64,000 bases of DNA from Pseudomonadales bacterium. Lineage in GTDB: Bacteria > Pseudomonadota > Gammaproteobacteria > Pseudomonadales > Ketobacteraceae. The stretch spans positions 1 to 64,000 of the forward strand of contig NZXG01000024.1 of assembly GCA_002701845.1 (NCBI GenBank), in the 5' to 3' direction. The notes under the pieces are model-generated. The model was not told the DNA's origin and did not search any database. It was given only the letters and a program-made list of their open reading frames with translations. The position numbers and the translations under genes are program-made. Below are positions 30,397 through 41,486 of the stretch, one piece after another (positions within the stretch are counted from its first letter, which is position 1; the number at the start of each line of letters is the position of its first letter).

Positions 30397-30425
30397 TATC
30401 CACGGGGCAAAAACCTGCGTATAAT
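30397..30425 (+). promoter_or_regulatory. Candidate ndk promoter
   Basis: TATAAT (30420-30425) is followed by cgcggcg, with a weak -35 tatcca (30397-30402) 17 bases upstream. It lies 79 bases before the ndk ATG. The GC-rich discriminator is of the type found at growth-rate-controlled promoters. Confidence 0.5.
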
Positions 30426-30504
30426 CGCGGCGATTTCGGCACATGCCCGCAGCCGTTGGGCGTTGGCCATAGCCCTTTGTCATAACACTGATTTGGAGAC
30501 CAGC

Positions 30505-30936
30505 ATGGCGGTTGAACGCACCCTTTCCATTATCAAACCCGATGCCGTGGCGAAAAACGTCATTGGTGAGATTCTGACCCGATTCGAAAAGGCCGGCCTG
30601 AAAGTGGTTGCCGCCAAAATGGTGCAACTGTCGGAACAGACCGCCGGCGGTTTCTATGCCGAGCACAAAGAGCGACCCTTCTATAAGGATCTGGTGGCTT
30701 TTATGACGTCAGGCCCGGTGATTGTGCAGGTGCTGGAAGGTGAAAACGCCATCACCATGAACCGGGAGCTGATGGGGGCCACCAATCCCAAAGAGGCGGC
30801 CCCGGGAACTATCCGGGCGGATTTCGCTCAAACCATTGACGAAAATGCCGTGCACGGCTCCGATTCCGAGGCCTCAGCCGCCCGTGAAATCGCCTATTTC
30901 TTTGCCCAGAGCGAGTTGTGCCCACGCACACGCTAA
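30505..30936 (+). CDS. ndk: Nucleoside diphosphate kinase
   Basis: Ndk moves phosphate between nucleoside di- and triphosphates through a phosphohistidine. The 143-residue protein has [15 protein letters not shown] at the start, the [20 protein letters not shown] loop and the catalytic His117 in NAVHGSDS. The ATG has ggag nearby; an upstream extension of the open frame is not homologous. It normally follows the isc operon, and here it follows iscS directly. Confidence 0.97.
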   Translation: MAVERTLSIIKPDAVAKNVIGEILTRFEKAGLKVVAAKMVQLSEQTAGGFYAEHKERPFYKDLVAFMTSGPVIVQVLEGENAITMNRELMGATNPKEAAPGTIRADFAQTIDENAVHGSDSEASAAREIAYFFAQSELCPRTR

Positions 30937-30971
30937 TTGCCTGAAATCAGCAATTTACGCTACGCTTAAGT

Positions 30972-30999
30972 ACAAATGGAGTCTTCAGACTCCATTTGT
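30972..30999. terminator. Perfect inverted repeat between ndk and rlmN
   Basis: acaaatggagtct (30972-30984) is repeated inverted as agactccatttgt (30987-30999). No T-run follows, but the stem is long enough to act as a weak terminator or RNA-processing hairpin before rlmN. Confidence 0.5.
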
Positions 31000-31038
31000 T
31001 GTATCTAACTGCCCGGTTTTCGGGCCACAGGTGCCATC

Positions 31039-32190
31039 ATGAACACCGACACTGCCGGCAAAGTCAATCTGCTGGGTCTGACCCGCCCGCAGCTGGAGGA
31101 TTTCCTCGAGTCCCTCGGGGAAAAGCGTTTCCGTGCCCAGCAAATCATGAAATGGATCCACTTTTTCGGGGTGGATGATTTCGAAGCCATGACCAATTTG
31201 GGCAAGGCATTGCGTGGCAAACTGGCGGATGTGGCCGAGATCCGTGGCCCTGGAGTGGCGTTGGAGCACACCTCCGCGGACGGCACCCGCAAATGGGTGC
31301 TGGAGCTGGATCAGGGCAACCGGGTGGAAACCGTGTTTATTCCCGACGGCAACCGCGGCACGCTCTGCGTGTCGTCCCAGGTGGGCTGTGCGCTGGACTG
31401 CAGTTTCTGCTCCACCGGCAAGCAGGGCTTTCACCGGGATTTGAGCGTGGCGGAGATCGTCGGTCAGCTGTGGGTGGCCCAGCGTTCTTTCGGTCCCCCC
31501 AGCAATCGCGGATTGCGCAATATCACCAATGTGGTAATGATGGGTATGGGTGAGCCGCTGCTGAATTTTGAAAGCGTCATTCACGCCATGGAGCTGATGA
31601 AAGACGATTTGGGCTATGGCATCGCCAAGAAACGGCTGACCCTGAGCACCTCCGGCATCGTGCCCAGGATGTATGAACTGTATGAGCGAATCGATGTGTC
31701 GCTGGCGGTGTCCCTGCACGCGCCCAATGATCCGTTGCGTGATCAACTGGTGCCGGTGAATAAAAAATACCCTTTATCGGAATTGATGGCGGCCTGCCGT
31801 GAATATGTGGACCGGTTCCCGGACACCCGGCGGGTAACCATGGAATATGTACTGATTGAGGGGGTCAACGACAAATTCGAGCATGCGGAGCAGCTGATTG
31901 CGCTGCTGCAGAACGTGCCGTCCAAGATTAACCTGATTCCATTCAACCCGTTTCCCAACTCCGGTTACAAACGACCCAACGGGCTCCGTATCAAGGCCTT
32001 TCAGGACCGCCTGATGCAGGCCGGTTTTGTCACCACCATTCGCACCACCCGTGGGGATGACATTGATGCCGCCTGTGGTCAACTGGTGGGCAAGGTACAG
32101 GATCGCACCCGGCGCGCCGAGCAGTGGCGTACCGAGGTGGCCGCCCGGCAGCGGGGCCGTATCAAGGTGCATGAGGCGTCCGGGCAGTAA
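31039..32190 (+). CDS. rlmN: Dual-specificity rRNA/tRNA adenine-C2 methyltransferase RlmN
   Basis: This 383-residue radical-SAM enzyme methylates A2503 of 23S rRNA and A37 of tRNA. The cluster motif CALDCSFC gives Cys117, Cys121 and Cys124. GMGEPLLN and the SLHAPND block follow, and the resolving Cys near 346 lies in DIDAACGQL. It starts the rlmN-pilW-rodZ-ispG block seen in most gammaproteobacteria. Confidence 0.97.
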   Translation: MNTDTAGKVNLLGLTRPQLEDFLESLGEKRFRAQQIMKWIHFFGVDDFEAMTNLGKALRGKLADVAEIRGPGVALEHTSADGTRKWVLELDQGNRVETVFIPDGNRGTLCVSSQVGCALDCSFCSTGKQGFHRDLSVAEIVGQLWVAQRSFGPPSNRGLRNITNVVMMGMGEPLLNFESVIHAMELMKDDLGYGIAKKRLTLSTSGIVPRMYELYERIDVSLAVSLHAPNDPLRDQLVPVNKKYPLSELMAACREYVDRFPDTRRVTMEYVLIEGVNDKFEHAEQLIALLQNVPSKINLIPFNPFPNSGYKRPNGLRIKAFQDRLMQAGFVTTIRTTRGDDIDAACGQLVGKVQDRTRRAEQWRTEVAARQRGRIKVHEASGQ

Positions 32191-32256
32191 GCGGCGTCGG
32201 TGGGAAAACAGTGGGATGGAGATCATTCTGATAATCGCTGATTGAGGTGGCTGACT

Positions 32257-33024
32257 TTGTTGCGAGCGATGGTGAAGGCTGTCGGGTTGGGTCTGGTGCT
32301 GATGCTGGGGCTGACCGCCTGCGTGACCGAAACCAATAATCCGCTGGCCCAGAACCGGGATCCGGCCAAGGCCGCCCAGGCCTACGTGGAGGCAGGCACC
32401 ATCTACCTGCAGAAGCGCCGTATGGACGACGCCAGCCGCACCCTCAAGCGGGCCTATGAGATAGCGCCGGATGATCCGGCGGTCAACAATGCGCTGGCCC
32501 TGTTCTATGCCATGGAAGGGGAAGCGGAGCAGGTGATCAAGTATTTCGAGCGGGCCCTGGCGGCGGACCCCGGTTTCTCCCAGGCGCGGAATAATTATGC
32601 GGCTTACCTGTTCAAACAGGGTGACTACGAAGAGGCCATTAAACAGCTGCAGCGGGTGGTGAAGGATTATCGCTACGGTCGCCGTTTTACCGCTTACGAG
32701 AACCTGGGCATCTGTTACCTGCGCACCGGCGACCGGGAGGCGGCCGCCAGCGCCTTCAACCGGGCGCTGCAGCTGAACCCCAATCTGCCGGTGTCGCTGC
32801 TGGAAATGGCGGAAATCTCCCTGGAAAACGGGGACAATCAGATGGCGGCCCGCTATCTCAGTAAGTATGAGGCCATCGCCCAGCCCTCACCCCGGCAGCT
32901 GTGGCTGGGCATCCGGCTGCAGCGCATCCTGGGGAACAAAGACAAGCTTGCCAGTTACGAGTTGGCCCTGAAAAACCTGTTCCCCGGCTCGGATGAATAC
33001 AAAGCATACAAGGCGACTCTATAG
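32257..33024 (+). CDS. pilW: Type IV pilus biogenesis/stability lipoprotein PilW (PilF)
   Basis: This is an outer-membrane lipoprotein with TPR repeats that helps PilQ secretin assemble. The lipobox LTAC ends a short hydrophobic signal (VGLGLVLMLGLTAC). Five or six TPR units follow (for example AYEIAPDDPAVNNALALFYA). The start is uncertain: TTG at 32257 or 32260 lies 6-9 bases after gaggtgg, while an ATG at 32269 is 18 bases away. Between rlmN and rodZ this gene is the usual pilF/pilW. No other pilus genes are in the window apart from an orphan ATPase at 56 kb. Confidence 0.88.
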   Translation: MLRAMVKAVGLGLVLMLGLTACVTETNNPLAQNRDPAKAAQAYVEAGTIYLQKRRMDDASRTLKRAYEIAPDDPAVNNALALFYAMEGEAEQVIKYFERALAADPGFSQARNNYAAYLFKQGDYEEAIKQLQRVVKDYRYGRRFTAYENLGICYLRTGDREAAASAFNRALQLNPNLPVSLLEMAEISLENGDNQMAARYLSKYEAIAQPSPRQLWLGIRLQRILGNKDKLASYELALKNLFPGSDEYKAYKATL

Positions 33025-33027
33025 ATT

Positions 33028-34035
33028 ATGAGTGCATTACCCGGAAAACCCGCCGCCAACGCCTCACCGGACCAGGATTCCGGCATGGAAAAGCTGCTGG
33101 CCAGGTCTCCGGGTGCCTGTCTGCAACGGGGCCGTGAAGCCGCGCAGATGGAGCTGGGGGAGGCGGCAGACGCTCTGCATTTGTCCGCCGGGGTGGTCAA
33201 AGCCCTGGAGGCTGACGATTACCCGGCCCTGCCCAGTGCCACCTTCGTGAAAGGTTATATTCGCAGTTACGCCCGCCTGCTGGGAATTTCCGGGGAGGAG
33301 CTGGTGCGGTCCTACGAGGCCATCACCGGAGCCGGTGAACCGGAGCCCATTCAGCCCATTGATCCACCCCGCACCGGGCCCCGCTTCGGTGCCCCGTTGC
33401 GCTTTGGGTTGATGCTCCTGCTGGCGCTGGCGCTGGCGCTGGTGGTGGTGGGAATATTTTACGCCTGGCTGGGCAGCGGCGGCGACCCGGAGCCGGTGGC
33501 TGTGGAGCGCGCCATTGAGTCTGCCGGGGCGGTGGAAGCCAGCGCCGCCGAAACGCCAGTGGAGCCTGCGCCGGCGACCCCGGAGCCGGCCCCTGCCCCT
33601 GCGTTGGAGCCGGTGGACAGGGATGACCCCTGGCAACCGCCGGCAAGCGCGCTGGAGGATTCGGCCGCTGGCGGATTGCTCGATGCCACTGGCGACCTGG
33701 ATGCCCCCAGCACCACCGCGGCCCTGCCGGCCACCGTGGAGTATGCCGCCGAACCCCTGCCCACCACCAGCGACACCGCAACCGCAGCATCTGCCAGTGC
33801 CAGCGGCACCGTGACCATGACCTTCACCGGAGACTGTTGGGTGGAGGTTACTGACGCCGCCGGCAAGCGGTTTTCCGATCTGAAGCGCTACGGCGAAACC
33901 CTTTCCTTCACTGGCGAGCCCCCGTTCGAGGCCAAGCTGGGCAACGGTGAAGTGGTGGAGCTCAGTTACAACGGCCAGCCGGTGTCGTTCACCGTTCCCC
34001 CCCATAATGTGGTGCGGGTGCGACTGGGGGAATAG
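33028..34035 (+). CDS. rodZ: Cytoskeletal cell-shape protein RodZ
   Basis: This 335-residue membrane protein anchors MreB filaments. It has a cytosolic helix-turn-helix (HTH_25) domain at about 30-105 ([20 protein letters not shown], then [18 protein letters not shown]), one membrane helix (about 126-148), a Pro/Ala/Glu-rich periplasmic linker (150-260) and a DUF4115 beta domain (from [15 protein letters not shown] to the end). It is three bases behind pilW and precedes ispG, the common order. Confidence 0.93.
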   Translation: MSALPGKPAANASPDQDSGMEKLLARSPGACLQRGREAAQMELGEAADALHLSAGVVKALEADDYPALPSATFVKGYIRSYARLLGISGEELVRSYEAITGAGEPEPIQPIDPPRTGPRFGAPLRFGLMLLLALALALVVVGIFYAWLGSGGDPEPVAVERAIESAGAVEASAAETPVEPAPATPEPAPAPALEPVDRDDPWQPPASALEDSAAGGLLDATGDLDAPSTTAALPATVEYAAEPLPTTSDTATAASASASGTVTMTFTGDCWVEVTDAAGKRFSDLKRYGETLSFTGEPPFEAKLGNGEVVELSYNGQPVSFTVPPHNVVRVRLGE

Positions 34036-34112
34036 CCCCCCGCATCCATGGTATTGCAGCCCAAGAACCCTTAACATACGGCCCTGGCCAGTTTCCGGGT
34101 AGGAGTCCAGTG

Positions 34113-35237
34113 ATGCACTTTGAATCACCTATAAAACGTCGACAGTCCCGTCAGATCATGGTGGGGTCGGTGCCCGTGGGCGGGGATGCGCCGGTGAGCG
34201 TGCAGAGCATGACCAATACCGAGACCACCGACGTGGAGGCCACCGTGGCGCAGATTCAGCGCCTGGAGGACGCCGGTGCCGATATCGTCCGGGTGTCCGT
34301 GCCCACCATGGAGGCGGCGGAGGCCTTTGGCGCCATCAAGCAACAGGTGCAGGTGCCCCTGGTGGCGGATATTCATTTTGATTACCGCATTGCCCTGGCG
34401 GTGGCGGAGCGGGGGGTGGATTGCCTGCGCATCAACCCCGGCAATATCGGCCGCGAGGACCGCATTCGCGCGGTGGTGGATGCAGCCCGGGATCAGGGCA
34501 TCCCCATCCGCATCGGCGTCAATGCCGGCTCCCTGGAAAAGGAGCTGCAGCGCAAGTACGGGGAACCCACCCCGGAGGCGCTGGTGGAATCCGCCATGCG
34601 CCATGTGGACATCCTGGACCGCCTGGACTTCCAGAATTTCAAGCTCAGCCTGAAGGCCTCCAACGTGGTTATGACCCTGGCTGCCTATCGGCTGATTGCC
34701 GGCCAGATCGATAATCCGCTGCACCTGGGAGTCACCGAGGCCGGTGGACTGCGCTCCGGTACCGTCAAGTCCGCCATTGCCCTGGGGGCTTTGTTGATGG
34801 AGGGCATTGGCGATACCCTGCGCATCTCCCTGGCGGCGGACCCGGTGGAAGAGGTGAAAGTGGGTTTCGATATTCTCAAAAGCCTGGGCCTGCGCACCAA
34901 GGGAATCAACTTTATTGCCTGCCCCAGTTGCTCGCGCCAGAATTTCGATGTGATCGACACGGTCAATGCCCTGGAAAACCGGTTGGAGGACATCAAAACC
35001 CCGCTGGACGTGGCCATCATCGGTTGCGTGGTGAACGGTCCGGGGGAGGCCCGGGAAGCCCACATCGGCCTCACCGGAGGCTCCCCCAGCAATCTGATTT
35101 TCCGGGAGGGCAAACCCAGCCACAAAGTGGATAACCAGCAGCTGCTGGACGAACTGGAACAGGTGATCCGTGCCCGGGTGGCCGAGGCGGAGGCCAACGG
35201 CGAGGCGGCGCCAGCGAAAATAACATTTGGAGCCTGA
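34113..35237 (+). CDS. ispG: 4-hydroxy-3-methylbut-2-enyl diphosphate synthase
   Basis: IspG (GcpE) makes HMBPP in the MEP isoprenoid pathway using a [4Fe-4S] cluster. The 374-residue protein has Cys270, Cys273 (CPSC) and Cys305 ([10 protein letters not shown]), the same positions as in E. coli, plus Glu312. The ATG at 34113 has aggag seven bases before; a GTG directly before it is in frame. The enzyme needs Fe-S clusters, so it depends on the iron-sulfur machinery. Confidence 0.97.
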   Translation: MHFESPIKRRQSRQIMVGSVPVGGDAPVSVQSMTNTETTDVEATVAQIQRLEDAGADIVRVSVPTMEAAEAFGAIKQQVQVPLVADIHFDYRIALAVAERGVDCLRINPGNIGREDRIRAVVDAARDQGIPIRIGVNAGSLEKELQRKYGEPTPEALVESAMRHVDILDRLDFQNFKLSLKASNVVMTLAAYRLIAGQIDNPLHLGVTEAGGLRSGTVKSAIALGALLMEGIGDTLRISLAADPVEEVKVGFDILKSLGLRTKGINFIACPSCSRQNFDVIDTVNALENRLEDIKTPLDVAIIGCVVNGPGEAREAHIGLTGGSPSNLIFREGKPSHKVDNQQLLDELEQVIRARVAEAEANGEAAPAKITFGA

Positions 35238-35244
35238 ACCGGCG

Positions 35245-35250
35245 TATAAT
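35245..35250 (+). promoter_or_regulatory. Candidate -10 element for hisS
   Basis: TATAAT followed by cgcgccc lies 45 bases before the hisS start. No good -35 is visible, so this is only half a promoter, but the context equals that of the other TATAATCGC sites in the window. Confidence 0.4.
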
Positions 35251-35295
35251 CGCGCCCCTGCAAACCAGGGTCAGTAACAGTTAGGACCACTACCA

Positions 35296-36576
35296 TTGAG
35301 TAAGCAAATCAAAGCCATTCGCGGTATGAACGACATACTGCCGCAAGATACTGTGGTCTGGCAGTATCTGGAAGACACTGTGCGCCGCCTGTTGCGACAG
35401 TACAACTATGGGGAAATCCGGCTGCCCATCGTGGAATACACAGAGCTGTTCAAGCGTTCCATAGGCGAAGTCACCGATATAGTGGAAAAGGAGATGTACA
35501 CCTTCCTCGACCGCAATGAGGAAAGCCTGACCCTGCGCCCCGAGGGCACCGCCGGTTGTGTGCGGGCCGGCGAAGAGCATGGCCTGTTGTATAACCAGGT
35601 ACAGCGTTTCTGGTACATGGGCCCCATGTTCCGCTACGAAAAGCCGCAGAAAGGCCGTTATCGCCAGTTCCATCAGATCGGGGTGGAGAGCTTTGGGCTG
35701 GCGGGCCCGGACATTGATGCCGAGCTGATTATCATGAGTGCCCGGCTCTGGCGGCAGCTGGGCCTGCGGGAACAGGTGCGGTTGCAGCTCAACAGTCTGG
35801 GCTCCAACGCCGCCCGGGCCCGGTTCCGCGAGGCGCTGGTGGCGTATCTGCGCCAGCACCAGGACGCGCTGGACAGCGACAGTCAGCGGCGGCTGGCGTC
35901 CAATCCGCTACGGATACTGGACAGCAAGGATGCCGGCACTCAGGCGGTACTGGCGGAAGCCCCCAGCCTGGAGGACTATCTGGACGAGGAATCCCAGGAA
36001 CATTTCAGTCAGCTGCGGCGGTTACTGGATGCCGCCGGGGTGGCCTATGAGGTCAACCCCCGACTGGTGCGGGGTCTGGATTACTACTGCAAAACGGTTT
36101 TTGAATGGGTCACTGACGCGCTGGGGGCCCAGGGTACCGTTTGCGCCGGCGGTCGCTACGACGGACTGGTGCAGCAGCTGGGGGGTAAACCCACCCCGGC
36201 GGTGGGCTTTGCCATGGGTCTGGAGCGGCTGGTGCTGTTGCTGGAAACCTGCGGCGGCGCCGATCATCTGCAGCGGGGTCCGGACCTGTACCTGATGAGC
36301 GAGGATCCGGCCCAGGCTTTGATCCTGGCGGAGCAGGTGCGAAACCAACGGCCGGAGCTGCGGGTCCAATGCCACTGTGGTGGCGGCCGTTTCAAGAAGC
36401 AGATCAAGAAAGCCGACGATTCCGGCGCCCGGGTGGCGCTGGTGCTGGGGGAGGAGGAAATCCGCCAGCAGGAGGTCACCGTGAAATTTCTCCGTGAGCA
36501 ACGGCCTCAGGAGCGGGTGGCCCAGGCCCGACTGGGTGAGTATTTAGCAGCAAACCTGATCAACCAGGAGTCATAA
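35296..36576 (+). CDS. hisS: Histidyl-tRNA synthetase
   Basis: This class II enzyme charges tRNA-His. The 426-residue protein begins with TTG at 35296 ([17 protein letters not shown], the family start), with agga about nine bases upstream. Motif 2 is the [13 protein letters not shown] block, [15 protein letters not shown] and CAGGRYDGL are the histidine-binding loops, and the C-terminal anticodon-binding domain is complete. A TTG start may limit translation. yfgM follows at once. Confidence 0.97.
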   Translation: MSKQIKAIRGMNDILPQDTVVWQYLEDTVRRLLRQYNYGEIRLPIVEYTELFKRSIGEVTDIVEKEMYTFLDRNEESLTLRPEGTAGCVRAGEEHGLLYNQVQRFWYMGPMFRYEKPQKGRYRQFHQIGVESFGLAGPDIDAELIIMSARLWRQLGLREQVRLQLNSLGSNAARARFREALVAYLRQHQDALDSDSQRRLASNPLRILDSKDAGTQAVLAEAPSLEDYLDEESQEHFSQLRRLLDAAGVAYEVNPRLVRGLDYYCKTVFEWVTDALGAQGTVCAGGRYDGLVQQLGGKPTPAVGFAMGLERLVLLLETCGGADHLQRGPDLYLMSEDPAQALILAEQVRNQRPELRVQCHCGGGRFKKQIKKADDSGARVALVLGEEEIRQQEVTVKFLREQRPQERVAQARLGEYLAANLINQES

Positions 36577-36577
36577 C

Positions 36578-37261
36578 GTGGACGTTTACACGACCGAAGA
36601 ACAACAAATAGAAGCCATGAAAAAATGGTGGCAGAAAAACGGCACCAGTATCCTCACCGGCATCATCGTGGCGCTGGTGGCGGTGCTGGGCTGGAACTTC
36701 TACCAGCAGAATCAACAGGCCAACCGGGAGGCGGCGGCGGTGTTGTACAGCCAACTGGTGGAGGCCGCCACTCTGGCGGACCAGTATCGTATAGCCGGTA
36801 ACACGGAACAACTGGAAGGCCAGCTGGCCACGGTAACCCACCTGGGCAAACAACTGAAGAATGATTTCACCGGCAATGAGTACGCCGTGTTCGGCGCCAT
36901 GATGCTGGCCCGGGAAGCCATGTTCGATAATGACCCGGCGGCGGCGGAACAACAACTGCAATGGGCGGCGGCCAATACCAGCAGCGATCCCACCCGGCTG
37001 ATTGCCACCCAGCGGCTGGCCCGGGTGCAGGCGGAGCAGGAAAAATACGACGCTGCCCTGGCGACCCTGGATGAGGTGGAGCCCGGGTCCCAGGCGGATG
37101 CCTTCGAGGAAGTGCGGGGCGATATCTATCTGGCCATGGGCGAGCGGGACAAAGCCCGCTCCGCCTATAAGAAAGCCATTGACCTGAGCACTGAGCTGAA
37201 TCAGGGTCAGCCGCGGCCGATTCTGGAGTTCAAGTATAACAACCTGCTGGTGGCCGGCTGA
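36578..37261 (+). CDS. yfgM: YfgM-type membrane-anchored TPR chaperone
   Basis: This 227-residue protein starts with GTG at 36578, eight bases after aggag. It has a short cytosolic helix, one membrane helix (about 24-42, ILTGIIVALVAVLGW) and a periplasmic TPR domain, which is the YfgM (TPR_21) layout. YfgM binds the Sec translocon and passes export clients to periplasmic chaperones. Its stop overlaps the bamB start by one base. Confidence 0.9.
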   Translation: MDVYTTEEQQIEAMKKWWQKNGTSILTGIIVALVAVLGWNFYQQNQQANREAAAVLYSQLVEAATLADQYRIAGNTEQLEGQLATVTHLGKQLKNDFTGNEYAVFGAMMLAREAMFDNDPAAAEQQLQWAAANTSSDPTRLIATQRLARVQAEQEKYDAALATLDEVEPGSQADAFEEVRGDIYLAMGERDKARSAYKKAIDLSTELNQGQPRPILEFKYNNLLVAG

Positions 37262-38463
37262 TGCTGAAACGCTGGTTTTTAATCCTGTTGCCACTGCTGC
37301 TGGTGGGCTGCAGCAGTGACGAATCCGTGGTTCAACCCTCACCGCTGCCACAGTTCAAACCTCAGATCCAGGTACAAAAACTGTGGACCGCCACCATCGG
37401 TAACGGCGTGGGGGAGCTGTATCTGAACCTGGAGCCGGCGGTGACTGAACGCTGGGTGTACGCCGCTTCCGCTTCCGGACTGCTGTACAAGCTGGACCGG
37501 GAAACCGGAGAGCGGCAGTGGCAAAAGAATCTGCCGCTGAGAATCACCGGGGGGGTGGCTGCCGGCTACGGCATGGTGGCCGTCGGCAGCGCCAACGGTG
37601 AATTGGTGGTGCTGGATGCGGAAGATGGCAGTGAACTCTGGCGCAAATCCCTGGGCGGTCAGATTCTGTCTGCCCCGGCTCTGGGAGGCAACCGGGTGGT
37701 GGTACAGACCATCGACGGCCGCCTGCGCGGCCTGCAGCGGGAGGACGGCGCCACCGTGTGGTTGTTTGATACCAGTATCCCGGTGCTCACCCTGCGCGGT
37801 GAAGCCAGCCCGGTGGTAAAAGGCCCGGTCACCCTGGCGGGGTTTGCCAACGGCAAGCTGGTGGCCCTGGACACCGACTCCGGTTACGTGGCCTGGGAGC
37901 GGTTGATCGGAGAACCCAGTGGCCGCTCGGAACTGGAGCGGTTGATCGACCTGGACGGGCGCTTCTGGGTGTCGGACAAAGTGGTGTATGCGGTCACTTT
38001 CCAGGGGGCCCTGGCAGCCATCGATGTCCCCACTGGCCGCTTGCTCTGGAGCAAGCCTCTGTCCTCCTACAGCGGGGTGTCGGAGTTCCTGTCCCGGCTC
38101 TATGTGGTGGACGAGGACAGCGTGCTGTACGCCAAGGATGCGGTGTCCGGCACCGATATCTGGCAACAGGACAAGCTCAAGGGCCGGGGCCTCAGCGCCC
38201 CCACCGCCTACGACCGCTATGTGCTGGTGGGGGATTACGAAGGCTTTCTCTACTGGCTGTCCTACCGGGACGGCGCCTTCCTGGCCCGGGCCAAGGTGGG
38301 GGTGAAGCGGTTTCAGCTCGCCAACCCCAAGGCCCAGTCCCTGCGCCGCCTGACTCATCCCGCCGAGGGTATCCGGGTGGAACCGGTGGTGTATGACGAC
38401 ACCGTGTACGTGCAGGGCAACAGTGGCGAGCTGGCGGCTTACCGGGTGATTGAAACGCAATGA
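37261..38463 (+). CDS. bamB: Outer membrane assembly lipoprotein BamB
   Basis: This 400-residue lipoprotein of the BAM complex has the lipobox VGCSSDE after a short signal, then an eight-bladed PQQ-type beta-propeller visible as repeated [20 protein letters not shown]-like blocks. It helps BamA insert barrel proteins such as the OmpA-like domain at the left end. It is coupled to yfgM by a one-base overlap and to der by an ATGA overlap. Confidence 0.95.
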   Translation: MLKRWFLILLPLLLVGCSSDESVVQPSPLPQFKPQIQVQKLWTATIGNGVGELYLNLEPAVTERWVYAASASGLLYKLDRETGERQWQKNLPLRITGGVAAGYGMVAVGSANGELVVLDAEDGSELWRKSLGGQILSAPALGGNRVVVQTIDGRLRGLQREDGATVWLFDTSIPVLTLRGEASPVVKGPVTLAGFANGKLVALDTDSGYVAWERLIGEPSGRSELERLIDLDGRFWVSDKVVYAVTFQGALAAIDVPTGRLLWSKPLSSYSGVSEFLSRLYVVDEDSVLYAKDAVSGTDIWQQDKLKGRGLSAPTAYDRYVLVGDYEGFLYWLSYRDGAFLARAKVGVKRFQLANPKAQSLRRLTHPAEGIRVEPVVYDDTVYVQGNSGELAAYRVIETQ

Positions 38464-39881
38464 AACCGGTGATCGCCCTGGTGGGGCGCCCCAACGTGGG
38501 TAAATCCACCCTGTTTAACCGGTTGACCCGCAGCCGGGACGCCATTGTTGCCGATCTGCCGGGGCTCACCCGGGACCGCCAGTACGGCGATGCCCGGCTG
38601 GGGGAACGGGAATTCATCGTCATCGATACGGGCGGTATTTCCGGCGACGAGCAGGGCATCGACAGTCACATGCGGGATCAATCCCTGCAGGCGGTGGAAG
38701 AGGCCCACCTGGTGTTGTTTATGGTGGATGCCCAGGTGGGAGTGACGCCGGGGGATCAGGCCCTGGCGCAGCTGTTGCGGGCCCGCCACAAGCCGGTGTT
38801 GCTGGTGGTGAACAAGATCGATGGCCACAACCCGGAATTAGTGGTGGCGGACTTTTACAGCCTGGGTCTGGGCCAGCCCCAGGCCATTGCCGCCGCCCAC
38901 GGGCGCGGGGTCAATCAACTGATCGACACCGCCTTTGCGCATTTGCCGGCGGACGATGAGGAAACCGAAGCGGCCCGGGAAGAGGCCGACAAAGGTATCA
39001 AAATGGCCATCGTGGGCCGGCCCAATGTGGGTAAATCCACCCTGGTGAACCGTATCCTGGGGGAGGAGCGGGTGGTGGTGTTCGATCTGCCAGGCACTAC
39101 ACGGGACAGTGTTTATATCCCCTTCGAGCGCCGTGGCAAGCGCTACACCATCATTGACACCGCCGGGGTCCGGCGCCGGGGCCGGGTCAACGAGGCGGTG
39201 GAGAAGTTCTCGGTGATCAAGACCCTGCAGGCAGTGGAGGATGCCCACGTGGTGGTGATGGTACTGGACGCCCGGGAAAATATCGTGGACCAGGATTTGC
39301 ACCTGCTGGGGTTTGTGCTGGAAACCGGTCGCTCCCTGGTGATTGCCATCAACAAGTGGGATGGCATGGAGGCGGACGCCAAACTCCGGATCAAAGCGGA
39401 AATCGAGCGGCGGCTGGCGTTTGTGGATTTTGCCCGCATTCATTTTATTTCCGCCCGTCATGGCACCGGCGTTGGTGAGCTGTATCAATCCATCGATAAG
39501 GCCTACGACAGCGCCTTTAAAAAACTCTCCACCCCCTATCTCACCAGGATTCTGGAGGATGCCATCAGCGATCACCAGCCGCCCCTGGTGAACGGCCGCC
39601 GGATCAAGCTGCGCTACGCCCATATGGGGGGCAGTAATCCACCCCTGGTGGTGATCCATGGCAATCAGACAGAAAGCGTGCCCAACGCCTATCGACGCTA
39701 TCTGGAAAACACCTTTCGTCGGGTGATGGCCCTGGAAGGCACCCCGGTGCGCATTGAGTTCAAAACCGGCGCCAACCCCTATGCCGGTCGCCGCAACACC
39801 CTGACCCCGCGGCAAATTCGCAAAAAGCAGCGGATGGTTGCCCATCATAAAAGGGTGGAGAAGAAAAAGAAAAAGCGCTAA
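38460..39881 (+). CDS. der: Ribosome assembly GTPase Der (EngA)
   Basis: Der has two tandem GTPase domains and a KH-like tail, and it helps mature the 50S subunit. In this 473-residue protein [12 protein letters not shown] (about 7-18) and [12 protein letters not shown] mark the two P-loops, DTGG and DTAG the G3 motifs, and NKID and NKWD the G4 motifs. The C-terminus is rich in Lys ([10 protein letters not shown]). It is coupled to bamB. Confidence 0.97.
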   Translation: MKPVIALVGRPNVGKSTLFNRLTRSRDAIVADLPGLTRDRQYGDARLGEREFIVIDTGGISGDEQGIDSHMRDQSLQAVEEAHLVLFMVDAQVGVTPGDQALAQLLRARHKPVLLVVNKIDGHNPELVVADFYSLGLGQPQAIAAAHGRGVNQLIDTAFAHLPADDEETEAAREEADKGIKMAIVGRPNVGKSTLVNRILGEERVVVFDLPGTTRDSVYIPFERRGKRYTIIDTAGVRRRGRVNEAVEKFSVIKTLQAVEDAHVVVMVLDARENIVDQDLHLLGFVLETGRSLVIAINKWDGMEADAKLRIKAEIERRLAFVDFARIHFISARHGTGVGELYQSIDKAYDSAFKKLSTPYLTRILEDAISDHQPPLVNGRRIKLRYAHMGGSNPPLVVIHGNQTESVPNAYRRYLENTFRRVMALEGTPVRIEFKTGANPYAGRRNTLTPRQIRKKQRMVAHHKRVEKKKKKR

Positions 39882-39913
39882 GGTCGAAAATTCCACCCAG
39901 TGGGAGTATGGCC

Positions 39914-40579
39914 ATGGGAGAACATCTTTGTTCGGATCCCCAGGAAGGCGTGATCCAGTATGATCTGGAATATGCGGATGCCCATCATATCGATTGTCCG
40001 CACTTTGCCGAGCTCAATGGCTGGCGCAGTTACTTTTATCGGTTAGGCCTGATTGGTCAGGATCCGCGGCGCTATGGAGGCATGGGATTTGGTAACGTAA
40101 GCCATCGTACCGATAACAATGCCTTTGTCATTTCCGGCACCCAAACCGGGCACCTGCCCCTGTTGTGCCGGGAGCATTATGTGCTGGTGGAAGACTCCGA
40201 TATTAACCGCAATTATCTGCGGGCCCGGGGGCCCCTGCACCCCTCTTCAGAAGCATTGACCCACGCCGCCTTGTATCAGAGCAGCCCGGATATTCACTGC
40301 GTGTTGCATGTGCATTCACCGCTGCTGTGGCAGCGGGCGGCGGCGTTGCAGTTGGCCACCACGCCGCCCCGGGTACCCTACGGCACCCCCGCAATGGCGC
40401 GGGCGGTGGCGGAGCAAGTGCGGGCCGCCGGCGGGCAGGAGGGAATACTGGCGATGCTGGGCCATGAGGATGGCGTGTTGTGTTATGCCGCCGATGTGGA
40501 ACGGGCCGGGACCCTGTTACTGGAGACTGTGGTGGATGCCCATCGGCTGGATGAGCACTACTATACCCATCACGCCTGA
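39914..40579 (+). CDS. Class II aldolase/adducin-family protein
   Basis: This protein of about 221 residues starts at the ATG at 39914, seven bases after ggag; an ATG six bases earlier overlaps that site. The class II aldolase/adducin pattern is visible: GNVSHRTDNNAFVISGTQTG, RARGPLHPSSEALTHAALYQ, then HVHSPLLWQRA with the zinc-binding His pair. Family members include fuculose-phosphate aldolase and methylthioribulose-phosphate dehydratase. The substrate here cannot be told. The gene stands after der and is convergent with the DUF2914 gene, overlapping it by ten bases. Confidence 0.75.
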   Translation: MGEHLCSDPQEGVIQYDLEYADAHHIDCPHFAELNGWRSYFYRLGLIGQDPRRYGGMGFGNVSHRTDNNAFVISGTQTGHLPLLCREHYVLVEDSDINRNYLRARGPLHPSSEALTHAALYQSSPDIHCVLHVHSPLLWQRAAALQLATTPPRVPYGTPAMARAVAEQVRAAGGQEGILAMLGHEDGVLCYAADVERAGTLLLETVVDAHRLDEHYYTHHA

Positions 40580-41469
40580 TCCCCAGCTGCGGGGGGCAGA
40601 AAAAATTCACTCTCTGCCAACAGCCGGCCTTTGCGGTCAGTGACTGTTACCCGCCACCGGCCGCGCATGCCCGTACTGATGTTTTTACTGGCATGGCTGC
40701 GCCAGCGGTCACTGCCCACCCCCACCCGAACACTGGCCACCGCCTGGTCGTTGTGATACCAGCGATAGGTGAGCCGGCCCCCGGCCCGCCCCTGAATATC
40801 GGTGAAGAAGTACAGTTTGATAAAACCCTGCGGCAGCCCGTCGGTGGAGACAAGGGGCGTGCCCGGTTCCAGGCCGTGCATGCTGTCGGTGAGAAGGGCG
40901 CGGGTCACCGCCGGCTCATGAATGGTCACCTGGACGGAGAGGGGCACGGTGCGGTCAGGGTCGGCGCCGGGCTCACTAACCGCTTGCGGCGCGTCGGCCT
41001 GGGCGAGTGCCGTCGCTGTCGATGGTGCCTCGGGCATCGGCTCCGCCGTGGCTGTTTGCTCCCGGGCCGAAGGTTCAGCGCCGGGTTCACTGGCCTTTAC
41101 CCCGGATTGTGCTGACAAGGTGGCTGCCGGCTCGGGGTTGGTGTTGGCAACGGCTGGGTGAGTCAGGTGATCCTCCGCCGGTTCGGCTCCCGCGGCCCGC
41201 TCCGGTGGAGCTTCGCCGCCAGATACCACCTTGGGAGTGTCAGCGTCAGTGGCAAGGGCCGGCCGATCCGGCAGGCGGCCCTCCAGCACTGGCACCGGCG
41301 TGGCCGGCTGATCGCCGTGCAACAGCCGATGCACAGTCCAGAGTGCGCCCAGCACCAGGATTGCGGCGGGAACCATCACCAGGGCCACCCGACGCCAGTG
41401 AATTTGCTCGGTATACTCCGGCGCCTGTTGCGGGAAGGGGGTGTATTCGGTGTTCTTGCGCCGGCCCAT
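40570..41469 (-). CDS. DUF2914 membrane-anchored protein
   Basis: This protein of about 299 residues is taken from the ATG at 41469 (MGRRKNTEYTPFPQ), with aggag eleven bases upstream. It has a cytosolic start, one membrane helix (about 29-48, VALVMVPAAILVLGALW), a long Ala/Pro/Glu/Thr-rich linker (60-190) and a C-terminal beta-rich DUF2914 domain ending in GRWRVTVTDRKGRLLAESEF. The role is unknown. The gene lies 17 bases after xseA and ends over the convergent aldolase gene. Confidence 0.7.
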   Translation of the reverse strand: MGRRKNTEYTPFPQQAPEYTEQIHWRRVALVMVPAAILVLGALWTVHRLLHGDQPATPVPVLEGRLPDRPALATDADTPKVVSGGEAPPERAAGAEPAEDHLTHPAVANTNPEPAATLSAQSGVKASEPGAEPSAREQTATAEPMPEAPSTATALAQADAPQAVSEPGADPDRTVPLSVQVTIHEPAVTRALLTDSMHGLEPGTPLVSTDGLPQGFIKLYFFTDIQGRAGGRLTYRWYHNDQAVASVRVGVGSDRWRSHASKNISTGMRGRWRVTVTDRKGRLLAESEFFLPPAAGDQA

Positions 41470-41486
41470 CAATGGCAGTACTCCTT

